This document shows positions 24,729-36,300 of a stretch of 64,000 nucleotides of DNA, piece by piece. Made by a program: the position numbers and the translations under genes. The DNA is from Onthophagus taurus (lineage: Eukaryota > Arthropoda > Insecta > Coleoptera > Scarabaeidae). The stretch lies in assembly GCF_036711975.1 (NCBI RefSeq), contig NC_091968.1, positions 22,692,001 to 22,756,000 on the forward strand, written 5' to 3'. Each line of letters opens with the position of its first letter. Position 1 is the stretch's first letter. Under the pieces are notes generated by a model. The model was not told the DNA's origin and did no database searches. It saw nothing but the letters and a program-made list of their open reading frames with translations.

Positions 24729-25115
24729 ATGAAGTGGAATAGTAATAACATCAGCAAGTTTTTGGAAATTTACGAAAATTTTCCAATATTATGGAATATA
24801 AAACTAAAAAATTATCACGATACAAAATTGAGGGACGCTGTTTTCGAAAAGTTAACTGAAGAATTAAAAGCTGAAGGTTTAGTTGAGGATATGACACCAA
24901 AGCAGCTAAAATCAAAAATAAAAAGTATTAAAGATGCCTACCGCCAAGAATTAGCCAAAATTGAAAAGTCAAAAAAAAGTGGTATGGGAACCGATGATAT
25001 CTACACTCCTAAATTGATTAGGTTTGGTAAAGCTGATTTTCTACGGGAAGTTACATCAACAAGAGAGTCAAAATCAAATTTAGTAAGTATATATTTATTC
25101 AATAAAAAAACATAA
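24729..25115 (+). CDS. Harbinger ORF1, MADF-like DNA-binding protein
   Basis: About 128 residues from the ATG at 24729. An in-frame ATG at 24702 would add nine residues. FLEIYENFPILWNIKLKNYH, LRDAVFEKLTEEL and KQLKSKIKSIKDAYRQEL follow the MADF pattern (three helices with conserved W and Y). A lysine/serine-rich tail follows. In Harbinger elements this protein binds the ends and carries the transposase to the nucleus. The frame is open, but the matching transposase is dead. Part of the Harbinger element, not a host gene. Confidence 0.7.
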   Translation: MKWNSNNISKFLEIYENFPILWNIKLKNYHDTKLRDAVFEKLTEELKAEGLVEDMTPKQLKSKIKSIKDAYRQELAKIEKSKKSGMGTDDIYTPKLIRFGKADFLREVTSTRESKSNLVSIYLFNKKT

Positions 25116-25167
25116 TAATTAGTATTTATTACTCTTGGGTTGGTTAAATTTCAATACCAACTTTTTC

Positions 25168-26473
25168 TCATTGCCATGGAACAGATCCTTCTGTCATAAA
25201 ATATTGGGCATAAGAACTTCGTACATTCTCCGCTTCTCGTTTGTAATTATTGCTGCCCAAGTGGCTCACCAGCCGTAGTCCATTAGTATGATTTCGCCAC
25301 GTTCCCGATGACACCTCAAAAGTATTTAAATCCTCACTGTCAACTGATTGTGGGGTAAGGTAAGTATTAGAAGTCATTCGTAGCCAATTATGTAAACTAC
25401 AAGCAGCCCAGATTACTTTATCAATAGTATCTGATTTTAATTGTATTGGTCTCTGAAATACTCGAAAATCGCCAGACAAGTATACCAAATGCATTTTCTA
25501 CTACTCGCCGCGCTCTGGAAAGCCTATAGTTGAAAAGTTTTTCTTCATTTGATAAGTTGTTTTTACTATACGGCTTCATTAAATTTGCTCTTAAGGGAAA
25601 TGCATCGTCACCAATAATAACTGATTTGTCAGGGAAGCCTAACAACTTATTCTGAATGGCTATGTTTAAAGTTGAGTCTCTGAATATTGCACTATCGCTT
25701 GCACGTCCATTTCCTCCTATATCTATGTATCTGAAGCTGTAAGTTGCATCCACCATGGCGAATAAAATTATGCTGTATGTGCCCTTATACCTACAAGAAA
25801 AGTACTGACTACGCCAATGTCCTTCCAAATACTGTTTGGAACAAAAAGAGTTCTGATGTGTTAGAGGAAGCCATGCAGAATAGTTTCCTTGATAGTACAC
25901 AAAATGCAATTTATATGTCATTGTAATTGTTTTAAAAAAGAAGAGAAAAATAAACTTATTTACTGTTCATGACTAGTTTTATTTATCTCCTATTTCTTTA
26001 GGTAATAACTTTATTAGATTAACTAACCTTTAGGTAGGGTCTGATATTGCAATTAGAACTTCCGGTAAAAATTTCGAAATTGTACATTCCGGGACTCGAA
26101 ATAGATACTCCAAAGATGTAAAGCTGTCTCTAGTGGCTAAATAGCGTAGCGTTATTACAAGTTTTACTCTTGTGGGAATAGCCAATCTCATTACCGTATT
26201 AGTTTTTTGGATTGAATCTTCTACCATTTGCAGCAAATTATTAAAATTTGTAGTACTTATTCTTAGGCTATTTCTATAAGCTGTCGGATCTTCTTCAGCT
26301 AATTCTTTTAAAAGGGTGCAAGAAGCACCTAACTTATCCCTGCGAGAAATCCATTCCCTCACTCATTTCCTTTTTCGTTTCTCGCAAATCGTGTTTTTTA
26401 ATTCTTCTTGTAAAACGGCTCCAACAACCAAGGCACATCCACGTAATACTTCTTTTGATATTTTAGGTGTCAT
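25168..26473 (-). pseudogene. Harbinger (HARBI1-type) transposase, broken
   Basis: Reads from an ATG at 26473. The first block (ISKEVLRGCALVVGAVLQEE) is cut by TGA near 26363, then VREWISRRDKLGASCTLLKE continues to 26030, where a stop follows ISDPT. The second block (25921-25421) has GTYSIILFAMVDATYSFRYID, then VIIGDDAFPLRANLMKPYS and NYRLSRARRVVENAFGIL. After a frame change FRVFQRPIQLK and AACSLHNWLR close the DDE nuclease. The conserved Harbinger order is complete apart from the first catalytic D region, which is scrambled near 25850-25920. The last frame ends at 25168. Confidence 0.8.
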
Positions 26474-26483
26474 TTCCACTATA

Positions 26484-28552
26484 CAGGGTGATTCACATAA
26501 GAACCGACACAGAGCAGGGACATGTAGAGGACAATAAATTAAGATGATTTAACGCAACTTATCTCTATACCAAGTTGTACCCCTGAGGAGTTATAGGCCT
26601 TCAAAGTTGGCTCTTAAATTTTTAAAACATTCAATATCTTCGTAATACATTAAGCTAGAAAAACCAAATTTGGTATACGTTATGAGTGTACCGAGGGTAT
26701 TAATTGGTAGCAAGTTGAGACCAATTGAGGCATTTCAAAGGGTTGATTAAGGGTGATGGTTCCCTAAATTTTGGCAGATTTTTTTAACCTTTTTGTGGAT
26801 TTAATACATTATTACCTCATTTCATGTGGAATTTAATTCTAAAATTTTTTTTACTCTTACTATTTTTAAAAAACATTGTCGTTTTCATAAAAAACTCAAA
26901 AAACTAAAGACGCGTATCTTGTTAATGCTACTTAAAATCATCGAAAATTCAGTAGTCGGCTGTGAAATTGTACGTAATTTGAGAAATAAACTGTTTATTA
27001 TGAGCTAAAAAGACATCATCCATAAACCAATTTAGTTTAGGCATAATAATTTTCTAGTGATAAAGAGAAAATCCCCAAAATGTCAAAATTAAGTACTTTT
27101 AGTTTTAAAATCGATCATAACTCAAGAATGAAAGGTGATGATGAAAGTTTTTTAGGAATAAATTGTTTATTATGAACTAAAAAGATATTATTGATAAACA
27201 GATTTTGTTTAGATGTAATGATTTTCTAGTGATAAAGAGAAAATCCCCATAATGTCAAAATTGAGTACTTTTGTTATCAAAATCGATCATTACTCAAAAA
27301 TTAATTGTGATGGAGATAAGTTTTTTTGAAATTAATTGTTTATTATGAACTAAAAAGACATCATCCATAAACAGATTTGGTTTAGTTATGATTTTCTAGT
27401 GATAAAGAAAAAATCACCAAAATGTCAAAATTGAGTACTTTTGGTATTAAAATAGATCATAACTCAAAACTGAAAGGTGATGGTGAAAAGTTTATTTGAA
27501 ATAAATTGTTTATTATGAACTAAAAAAACATCATCCATAAGCAAATTTAGTTTAGGTATAACGATTTTCTAGTGATAAAGAAAAAATCACCAAAATGTTA
27601 AAATTGAGTACTTTTGGTATTAAAATAGATCATAACTCAAAAATTAAAGGAGATGGAGAAAAGTATACTTCAAATAAATTGTTTATTATGAACTAAAAGG
27701 ACATTACTCATAAACAGATTTGGTTTAGTTATAATGATTTTCTAATGATAAAGAGAAAATCACCGAAATATCAAAATTGAGTACTTTTGGTATTAAAATT
27801 GATCATAACTCAAGGATGAAAGATGATGGAGAAAAGTTTTTTAGGAATAAGTTGTTTATTGTCAACTAAGAAGACATCATCCATAAACAAATTTAGTTTA
27901 GATGTAATAATTTTCAGGTGATAAAGAGAAAATCCCAAAAATGTCAAAATTGGGTACTTTTGGTGTTAAAATCGATAATAACTCAAGAATGAAAGGCGAT
28001 GGAGAAAAGATGAAGAAAACCTTGTCGTCAAATAACTTTATAACTTTGTCGTCAAGTTTGACGTACAATTTCATAGCCAACTACTAAATTTTCTCTTATT
28101 TTAAGTAACATTACGAAATACGTGTCATTAGTTATTTACGTTTTTTATGAAAACGACAAAGTTTTTTAAAAAATAATACGGGTAAGAAAAGTTTTAGAAT
28201 TAAATTCCACATGAAATGAATTAGTAATGTATTAAATCCGCCAAAAGTTTAAAAAAATTTGTCCAAATTTAGGGTACCATCACCCTTAATCAACCCTATG
28301 AAATGCCTTAATTGAGTTCAATTTGTTACCAATTAATACCTGTGGTACACTCATAACGTATACCAAATTTGGTTTTTCTAGCTTAATGTATTACCAAGAT
28401 ATTGAACTTTTTAAAAATTTAAGAGCCAACTCTGAAGGCCTACAACTCCTGAGGTGTACAACTTAGTATAGAGGTAAGTTACGTTAAATCATTTTAATTT
28501 ATTGTCCTCTACATGTCCCTGCTCTGTGTCGGTTCTTATGTGAATCACCCTG
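26484..28552. mobile_element. Foldback element nested in Harbinger, with internal tandem repeats
   Basis: CAGGGTGATTCACATAAGAA at the left and its complement at the right, flanked by TA (26482-26483 and 28553-28554). The arms pair over about 400-450 bp ('gaccgacacagagcaggga', 'ttggtttttctagctta'). The centre is a tandem array (26950-28030). No transposase. Confidence 0.88.
26950..28030. repeat. Tandem array, about 172-bp period, six copies
   Basis: 'tgtttattatgaactaaaaa' or close variants begin at about 26992, 27164, 27337, 27507, 27680 and 27853. Each unit also has 'gattttctagtgataaagag' and 'aaaatgtcaaaattgagtac'. Units are diverged, so the array is not recent. Confidence 0.85.
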
Positions 28553-29013
28553 TATATAACTGAACCAACCTTGACATTACAACCGTCAGTATTATAAAAT
28601 CTCTTCTACTCTGTATCTACTTTGCTCGCCGATATAATTACACGATACTTTTTTACTATCTAGATAGAGCTATCTAGATGAGCTAGTAGCTAGGAAAGTT
28701 GACCGGTCTCCAACTTTACTCGCATACATATTTGCTAGCTAACTATCTGGATAGTTTACACGCCACCATAATTACACAGAACTACTTTACTAGCAGCTAG
28801 TAAAAAAGTGCACTAGTGGCGTGTAAACTATTTCCGTGTAATCGACCCTTTACGGACATTTAAAATCTTTTGCAATACACTTTTTACGCTTCAACCAATA
28901 AAACTTATTGCCATTTAATATATCATTACATAGAAAGTGACAAAATCAACTCATCTCTTATCATTTATGTCAAAGTCAAAAATTAATTTGAAAATGAATA
29001 ATTTTGCTAGAAA

Positions 29014-29964
29014 ATGTTAAGATTAATATATATACTAAAATTTGTTTGTGTAATTTACGCAATCAGAAACGGACATATGTTCGATAACTCCATAAGAAGA
29101 TTTTTTGATACCCCATTTCGAGGTGATCCTGATTGTCCATGGACGAGTATCGTAACAATAAGCGCCAGTAACGATTTTGCGACCCAAATGTGGGAATATT
29201 GCACGGTTTACGCTGTCGGTCGATACACCGGTTTAGATCCTTTTGTTCCTCCGTTAATCCATAAGAAATTATCGTTGATTTTCCAAGGATTATCCGTAAA
29301 ATCATTCGCTAGAATCGCGCGTAAATGTAAATTTAATCGAAAGAAATTCGTTTTTGATTATGCGAGTTGGACCAACATGGATAAGAGTTTGTTGATATCA
29401 AAGGGAAATATTGAATTAAATTTGGTGTTGAAATATTTAAAATTTTTACTTGATCAATTTAAATTGACGGAAATTTTTAAAAAACCTTCCAGCTCCATTA
29501 TCAAAAAAGCTTTAAAACAATACGAATCAAATAAATTAATTGGAATTTATATAAATAAAATCGATTTTGAATACGAAAACCCTTTGTTGGCTAAAACCGT
29601 GGATTTTTATGAAAAAGGACTACAATATTTTCGAAACGAATATAGAAACGTAACATTCATCGCTTTATGTGGAATTAACGCAATTTGTTTGGACATATTT
29701 AAAGAACAAAACGATGTTTATATTTATAAATATAATAATATCGAGCGTTTAACTATTGCGATATTATCGCTTTGTAATCATGTTATTTTCAAAACCGGCG
29801 GAATTGGTTTATGGGGAGGATTATTATCGGGGGGCGAAATAATTTATTCTTTTTGCGAAACTCTTCAAATAAATAAACCTGGAAATTATACAATCATCCA
29901 AAGATTAATTGGAACTAAAAAGAATTGCGATGAATATGATTATTCAATTGAAAATGTTGCATAA
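29014..29964 (+). CDS. Diverged GT11 fucosyltransferase paralogue lacking the donor-binding motif
   Basis: 316-codon open single exon, collinear with the enzyme at 16383-17363. QMWEYCTVYAVGRYTGL matches QMWAYASVWAIGRRTGL, and GLWGGLLSGGE matches GTWGAILAGGE. The key residues have changed: GGRLGN became ASNDFA (51-56), HVRRTDY became YINKIDF (179-185), the FDYG start became FKTG, and VVSDDPGW became ALCGINAI. H and both R of HxRRxD are gone, so classical fucosyl transfer is unlikely. The frame has no stop, and a hydrophobic N-terminus (about residues 3-16) could still insert in the ER. AATAAA follows at 29994-29999. It may be a pseudoenzyme with a kept role, or a young pseudogene that has not yet gained a stop. 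Confidence 0.75.
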   Translation: MLRLIYILKFVCVIYAIRNGHMFDNSIRRFFDTPFRGDPDCPWTSIVTISASNDFATQMWEYCTVYAVGRYTGLDPFVPPLIHKKLSLIFQGLSVKSFARIARKCKFNRKKFVFDYASWTNMDKSLLISKGNIELNLVLKYLKFLLDQFKLTEIFKKPSSSIIKKALKQYESNKLIGIYINKIDFEYENPLLAKTVDFYEKGLQYFRNEYRNVTFIALCGINAICLDIFKEQNDVYIYKYNNIERLTIAILSLCNHVIFKTGGIGLWGGLLSGGEIIYSFCETLQINKPGNYTIIQRLIGTKKNCDEYDYSIENVA

Positions 29965-30366
29965 AAAGTTTTTTTTATTTAAAAATAAACGCATCAACTA
30001 ATTCGTTTGTGTTTCGAATACAATGAACGTGGTTGCATTCACCGGAAGTGATGGGGGACGAATCCCCCGCAATACAGATCACAATTTATATAGACCAACA
30101 ACAAAATTGTTCGAACGTTCTCTCGATTTGCCGCTTGTGTTCAAGTACCCGTTACAAACACCCTTAATAATCACGTTTTAGCCGACAAATAGGGGGGCCC
30201 CCGGACCGCCCGTTCCAGTAACATCATTGGACTTTGTATTCCGGCCGCCCACGCACGACTCCGCCCACGGGAAAAGCCCTCTCGAAGCTTTGCATGCCGA
30301 AAGCTCCCAGAAACAATCCAACAATTTCATCGGTTACATGTTATAAAGTTTTTCGAAATTTCAAAA
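29965..30366 (+). promoter_or_regulatory. GC-rich leader and probable promoter region of rough
   Basis: Much richer in G and C than its surroundings ('ggggggcccccggaccgccc', 'ccggccgcccacgcacgact'). It ends at the rough ATG at 30367. A 14-mer CCACGGGAAAAGCC at 30265-30278 recurs at 47072-47085 downstream of the gene. The start site is not visible. Confidence 0.5.
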
Positions 30367-33300
30367 ATGATGGAAAATGCTAATTTAAAAACACGTTCAA
30401 ACCAACCGTGTTCACCCAAAGACTTTTTCGCGCGGCTTTACGGGCATTTAGAGAGTGATCGTGATGAGAAAGACGACGGGGAAAGAGTTGTTGGTAATCA
30501 AAATGTTGTCGCTCCAATTCCCGTCTTTCCAACTCCTCCAATTCCGTTATTTTTACCGCACGCCACTGATGTACAATTAACTGCAGCAGCCGCCGCTGGA
30601 TTATCAGCTTTTTGTAAGTAAATTTTGTTTAAAAACCATCAATTTCACGTTTGACGTTTCAATAATAAAAATTAACCTAAAAAGAAAAAAGATAATGACA
30701 TTTGAATAAAAAATTAATACCAACCTAATATCTTAAATGTCATATTTTTGCTTTTTGTAAGATAATTAGACCGCGTTATAGGTTTATCTTAGAAAAAATG
30801 CTACAATAAAAAAAATAGATGAACCTACAATTTCGGGGCCAGTGTCCTTATGTCTTAAAACCAAAATGTTCGAACTTTTAATTTTGACATATTTGTCAAC
30901 TTCATAAAAAATCCTTTAAAATGAGTCCAAACTCGACATATTTAACTTTAATATTAATGCAAATACAATCACTTCCGGTTTGAAACGTCAATTTTGACAT
31001 ATTTGTCAACTTCTTAGCAATTTAATTTTTAAATATTAATACCAACCTTATTTTTTTATGTTTCTTTTATTATATTTTTGTTTTTGTGACAAATATTCAA
31101 ACATTTTATAAAAATTAAAAATATGTCAAAATGACATTGACATTTCAAACCGGAAATTCTTATATCTCGAGTGATATTGGAATTAAACGTATCATGTTTG
31201 GACTCATTTTAAAGGATTTTTCACGGCGATTACAAATATATCAAATTGACGTTGACATTCTTAACCGGAAGTTGACCATAACTTCATTAATATTGAAAGA
31301 AAAATGAGAAAAATAGACGAACCTGAGATTGTTCAAAGTTTTTATAATTTAAGTTAATTAGTCGTCCGTGCCGTATTTTATTAGTCATTGTTATTCACTT
31401 GTTTCTCGAGTTGTTATTGACATCAAAAAGTGTAATAAATCGTTCCGTTCAATTTTCGTGAAAAGTAGTTTCAGTTGTGTTAATAGATACACATGTTCGT
31501 TAAAAGCATTTCGGCTTTTATTTTCTATTCGAAGAGATACTTCTACATTTTCTACAAGAACAGTAAGACTTTTCCTTTTTTTGACAGTTTTTCTAACACC
31601 CAGGTTTTTAAGTGACGGTCTCGACTATTTCTTAACAGAGATGAACCTACAATTTCGGGCCAGTGTCGTTTTTTAGATGTTAGTATAAAATTAAAAGTTT
31701 AAGACTTTTATTTTATATACAGGGTGGTTCAGTTTTTAATCGGGAAACTTTACTAGGACGTAGTACTTGCCAAAATAACACAAGTTTTTTATATAAACAT
31801 AGGGTCGCAACTCTTTTGTTTTCGAGCTATGAGCGATCAAAGTTGAGCTAAAAATTTACATTTTATTATTTATTTCGGCTATAAGTAAACCGAAGAATTT
31901 GAAATTTGGTATGTATTTACTACTGGTTAACATCTTGTTTTCTAGCATACCTTAAGCTTCCCTAGCGCCCTCTAAGGGGATGAAATTCACCACCCCCTTG
32001 GTTCTTTTTAGAAGAACTTTTTAACGCCATGGAGTATTAACATAAAAAAATATTGGTTATAAAGCTCATTCTTTAATGGCACTTTTTTGTCTCTTTAGTT
32101 TTTTTCCTAAAATTGATAGTTTTTGTGTAAAAAAATGGAATGTCGTGCCATGTACCGCCATGCTTAGCTAAAATTACTCTAAAAGTTGGCTTTGATTTTC
32201 AAAAAACAATTTATGTTTGTATTGAGACGAGCTGTTAGTTACGTTAAATCCTCTTAATTGTTGACAATTATTGAAAATATTTCTTGATTGTTATTAAGTA
32301 AAAGTATCATTATTTTTTTATTGTTGATCATTGTTTAAAAAACTAGGAAAAATTGATCATGCCACGATTATTTTCGACAGAAGAATACGCAGACATTCAT
32401 TTTATTTATGGTTTTTGTGATGGAAATGCGGAAGCGGCATCTAGAGAATACGCTGGAAGGTTTCCTAATAGAAGATGTCCTGATCCTCAGGTATTTATCA
32501 ATACACATCAACGTTTTCGACAATATGGTTTAAATACCCAGCAAGTACGAAATAATCAAAATAACAGAAACCAAAGAGCAATTTTAAACCTTTTTGATAA
32601 TGACAGCACATTAAGCAGTCGCATAGCTGCTAGACTACTTAAAGCTCAAAATTTACGAGTCTCAAGAAGTACAATTTTACGAACTCTGAAGAAGGACCAC
32701 AGGAAACCCTATCGTTTTCAACCTGTACAAAATTTAAGACCTGAAGATGGTCCTAAAAGAGTAACTTTCTGTAGGTGGTTTGTACAGTCTGTTGAACGTG
32801 ACCAAAATTTTTGTAAGAAGATTTTGTGGACAGATGAAGCCACGTTTACAAGAAGGGGTGTAGTAAATTACCATAACTTACATAGTTGGGAGCATGAAAA
32901 TCCCCATGCAATACGTCCAAAAACCTACCAAACAGAGTTTAGTTTTAATGTGTGGATGGGTGTCATTAATAATAACCTCTGTGGGCCTTATTTTTTGCCA
33001 CCTCGTTTGAACGCAACGATGTTTTTAAATTTTTTGCAAAACGATTTGGCGGAATGTTTATCGGACGTTCCTCTAGGTGATCTGGAGCAACATTGGCTTC
33101 AGATGGATGGGGCACCATCGCATTACAGCGCTAACGTACGTGCATGGTCATAGACGGATAGGACGACTAGGTCCTGTCAATTATCAAGAGGCAAACCGAG
33201 GTCCCGTTGCCTGGCCACCAAGGTCTCCTGATCTTAACGTTTTAGATTTTTTTGTGTGGGGCTATATGAAAAATCTAGTTTACGCCGCTCCAATAAACAC

Positions 33301-36300
33301 TCGGGAAGAACTGTTGGGAAAAATAAAAGACGCTGCTAACACTTTAAGGAACAATCCGTTTCAAATATTAGCAGCAGCTAATTCTGTTGTTACAAGATGC
33401 CAAAAATGCATTGATAACAATGGCATGCATTTTGAACAATTTTTAAATTAATTGTGTTTATTTTTGTAATGAGTTTTTTTGATAAATTTGTTTCATTTTG
33501 ATTCTTATTTAGTTTTCTGTTTGTTTTTTAACATTTTTCTCTTGTAATTTCCATTTTTTTAGTATACTATTTAATTTATTATTAAATGTTACTTATCTTT
33601 TGAATGATTATTTTAACTTAAATTTAATTACATTTTTTATTACTTTAATGAGAAAACAAGTCAAGAGACGAAATCGTAAATAATTTGTGTTATTGTGTTA
33701 GCCCAAAATCCTGGTAAGTTTACATCTTCCATAGCCAACTTAAAATTTTGTTTTTTATTTGTAGGTAGCGCTTTGCCGCGCAATGTAACATATTTTATTT
33801 TTTTACGCAAAAACTATCAATTTTAAGAGAAAAACTAAAGAGACAAAAAAGAACCACTAAAGAATGAGCTGTACAACCCATATTTTTCTATGTTAATATT
33901 GCATTGCGTTAAAAAGTTCTTCTAAAAAGAACCAAGGGGGTGGTGAATTTCATCCCCTTAGAGGGCGCTAGGGAAGCTTAAGGTATGCTAGAAAACAAGA
34001 TGTTAACCAGTAGTAAATACATACCAAATTTCAAATTCTTCGGTTTACTTATAGCCGAAATAAATAATAAAATGTAAATTTTTAGCTCAACTTTGATCGC
34101 TCATAGCTCGAAAACAAAAGAGTTGCGACCCTATGTTTATATAAAAAACTTGTGTTATTTTGGCAAGTACTACGTCCTAGTAAAGTTTCCCGATTAAAAA
34201 CTGAACGACCCTGTAGAATTTAAGTTTAACTAGTTTCGGCCCTTAGCCATCTTCAGAAACTTTACAACTAGATTAACATCTCTTATCTTATCCATTTTAC
34301 AAACGATAGCGGTAGGTAGCGCTAGTTAGCATAAAATATCACTATGTTGCATATTTTTATTGCACTAAAACTAGAACTAACACTAGACCTAGAACTAGAA
34401 TCATTCGGGTTTAGCCGCCTTTAGAGACGTGCGGCTAAACCCGAATGTTTCTAGTTCTAGGTCTAGTGTTAGTTCTAGTTTTACACTATCACTAGAACTG
34501 ACACACGACCTAGAACTAGAATCATTCGGGTTTAGCCGTCTTTAGAGACGTGCGGCTAAACCCGAATGTTTCTAGTTCTCGGTCTAGTGTTAGTTCTAGT
34601 GGCAGTGGCAGTTAGCGCTAGTTAGCATAAGATATTACGATGTTGTATATTTTTATTGAACTAAAACTAGAACGAGAACTAGAAACATTCGGGTTTAGTC
34701 GTGAAGAAAACTTTCAGTTGTCAATGTCAACTTTAATTTTATAATTATATTCGTAATCTTCTCAAAAAACCAAAAAGTTAGAACTTTTAACTTTTAATTT
34801 TCACATATTTGTCAACTTCATAAAAAATCCTTTAAAATGAGTCCAAACTCGACATATTTAACTTTAATATTAATGTCAACGTCAATTTTGACATATTTGT
34901 CATCTTCATTAAAAAACCTTTAAAATGAGTCCAAAGATGACGTACTTATCTCAAAAAACAAAAAAGTTAGAATAAAAAACATTTAACCCGAAGTTAGCAA
35001 CAATGCCGATAGCAATTTAATTTTTAAATATTAATACCAACCATAATTTTTTATTTTTTTTTTTATTATATTTTTGTTTTTGTGACAAATATTGAGACTA
35101 TAAATACTATTATACTATTATATTGAGATTATAAAAATTAAGAATATGTCAAAATGACATTGACATTTCAAACCGGAAGTAGCGTCTATCTCGAGTAATA
35201 TTGGAATTAAACGTATCATGTTTGGACTCATTTTAAAGGATTTTTCATAACAATTACAAATATGTCAAAATTGACGTTGACATTCTTAACCGGAAGTTGA
35301 CCATAACTTCATTAATATTGAAGATAAATATGTCGTGTTTGTACTCCATTTAAAAGATTTTTAATGAAGATTACAAATATGTCAAAATTGAGGTTGACAT
35401 TTTAAACCTGAAGTTAGTTATCAAACAGGGTGTGTCAAATATCTGGAATATAACCAACAACTTCGCCATTTGTGGTTTTAAAGAAAAATGTTTCAAATAC
35501 AAGTTTCTTTATTAACCATGGCGCATTTTTTGGCGATATTTTCTAGTTTGTATTGTTTTTTGTTTCGTTGCTATGGCAACCAACATTGTTATTTTAAATG
35601 GGATGCATACTTTGATAAAGGCTAAGTCCCTCTATGCGTTGAACATATCAAATCATATGGTTGTATAAGAAAAAAATCAAGAAGTCCTAAATCTGCTAAT
35701 TACAATCAAAGTAGGCACCGAAGACAGCTTTAAATGTCAAAAAAATTACAGTTTCAACAATTATGAATAATAATGTTAATAATTAATAATGTATGGCCAT
35801 TGGTAACTATCTTCGGCTATCAACTTTTTGGAAGGTTTTTAACACTTCCGGTGTTAAAACTTTTTTTTAATACTTTGGATACTGTGGATTGTGTAATTTG
35901 TGCAATTTTTTGACATTTAAAGCTGTCAATGGCGTTATTTCGGGGCCTACTTTGATTAACAAATGGACAACTTGATGGGGTTCTTTCATGATGTATTCTT
36001 TATTAAAAACCTTTAAAACGATTCCAAATATGATGCATTTATCTCAAAAAACCAAAAAGTTCGAACTTCATACAACTTTCAACTTTTAATTTTCACATAT
36101 TTGTCAACTTCATACAAAATCCTTTAAAATGAGTCCAAACTCGACATATTTAACTTTAATATTAATGGAAATACAATCACTTCCGGTTTGAAACGTCAAC
36201 GTCAATTTTGACATATTTGTCACCTTCATTAAAAAACCTTTAAAATGAGTCCAAAGATCATGCATTTATCTCAAAAAACAAAAAAGTTAGAATAAAAAAC

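Larger units (their letters stand above)
24555..28849. mobile_element. PIF/Harbinger transposon with 3-bp TTA target duplication
   Basis: Ends AGGGTCGATTACACGG and CCGTGTAATCGACCCT, followed inward by 'cacgccactagcgcactttt' and its complement. TTA is present at 24552-24554 and 28850-28852. Two converging genes, a MADF/Myb-type DNA-binding protein (+) and a HARBI1-type transposase (-), are the standard Harbinger pair. A 2.07-kb TA-inserted element (26484-28552) lies 11 bp upstream of the transposase ATG. Confidence 0.9.

Noticed and set aside
26950-28030. Regular repeats that could suggest a CRISPR array
   Set aside because: The 172-bp units are contiguous and diverged, without unique spacers, in an insect transposon.
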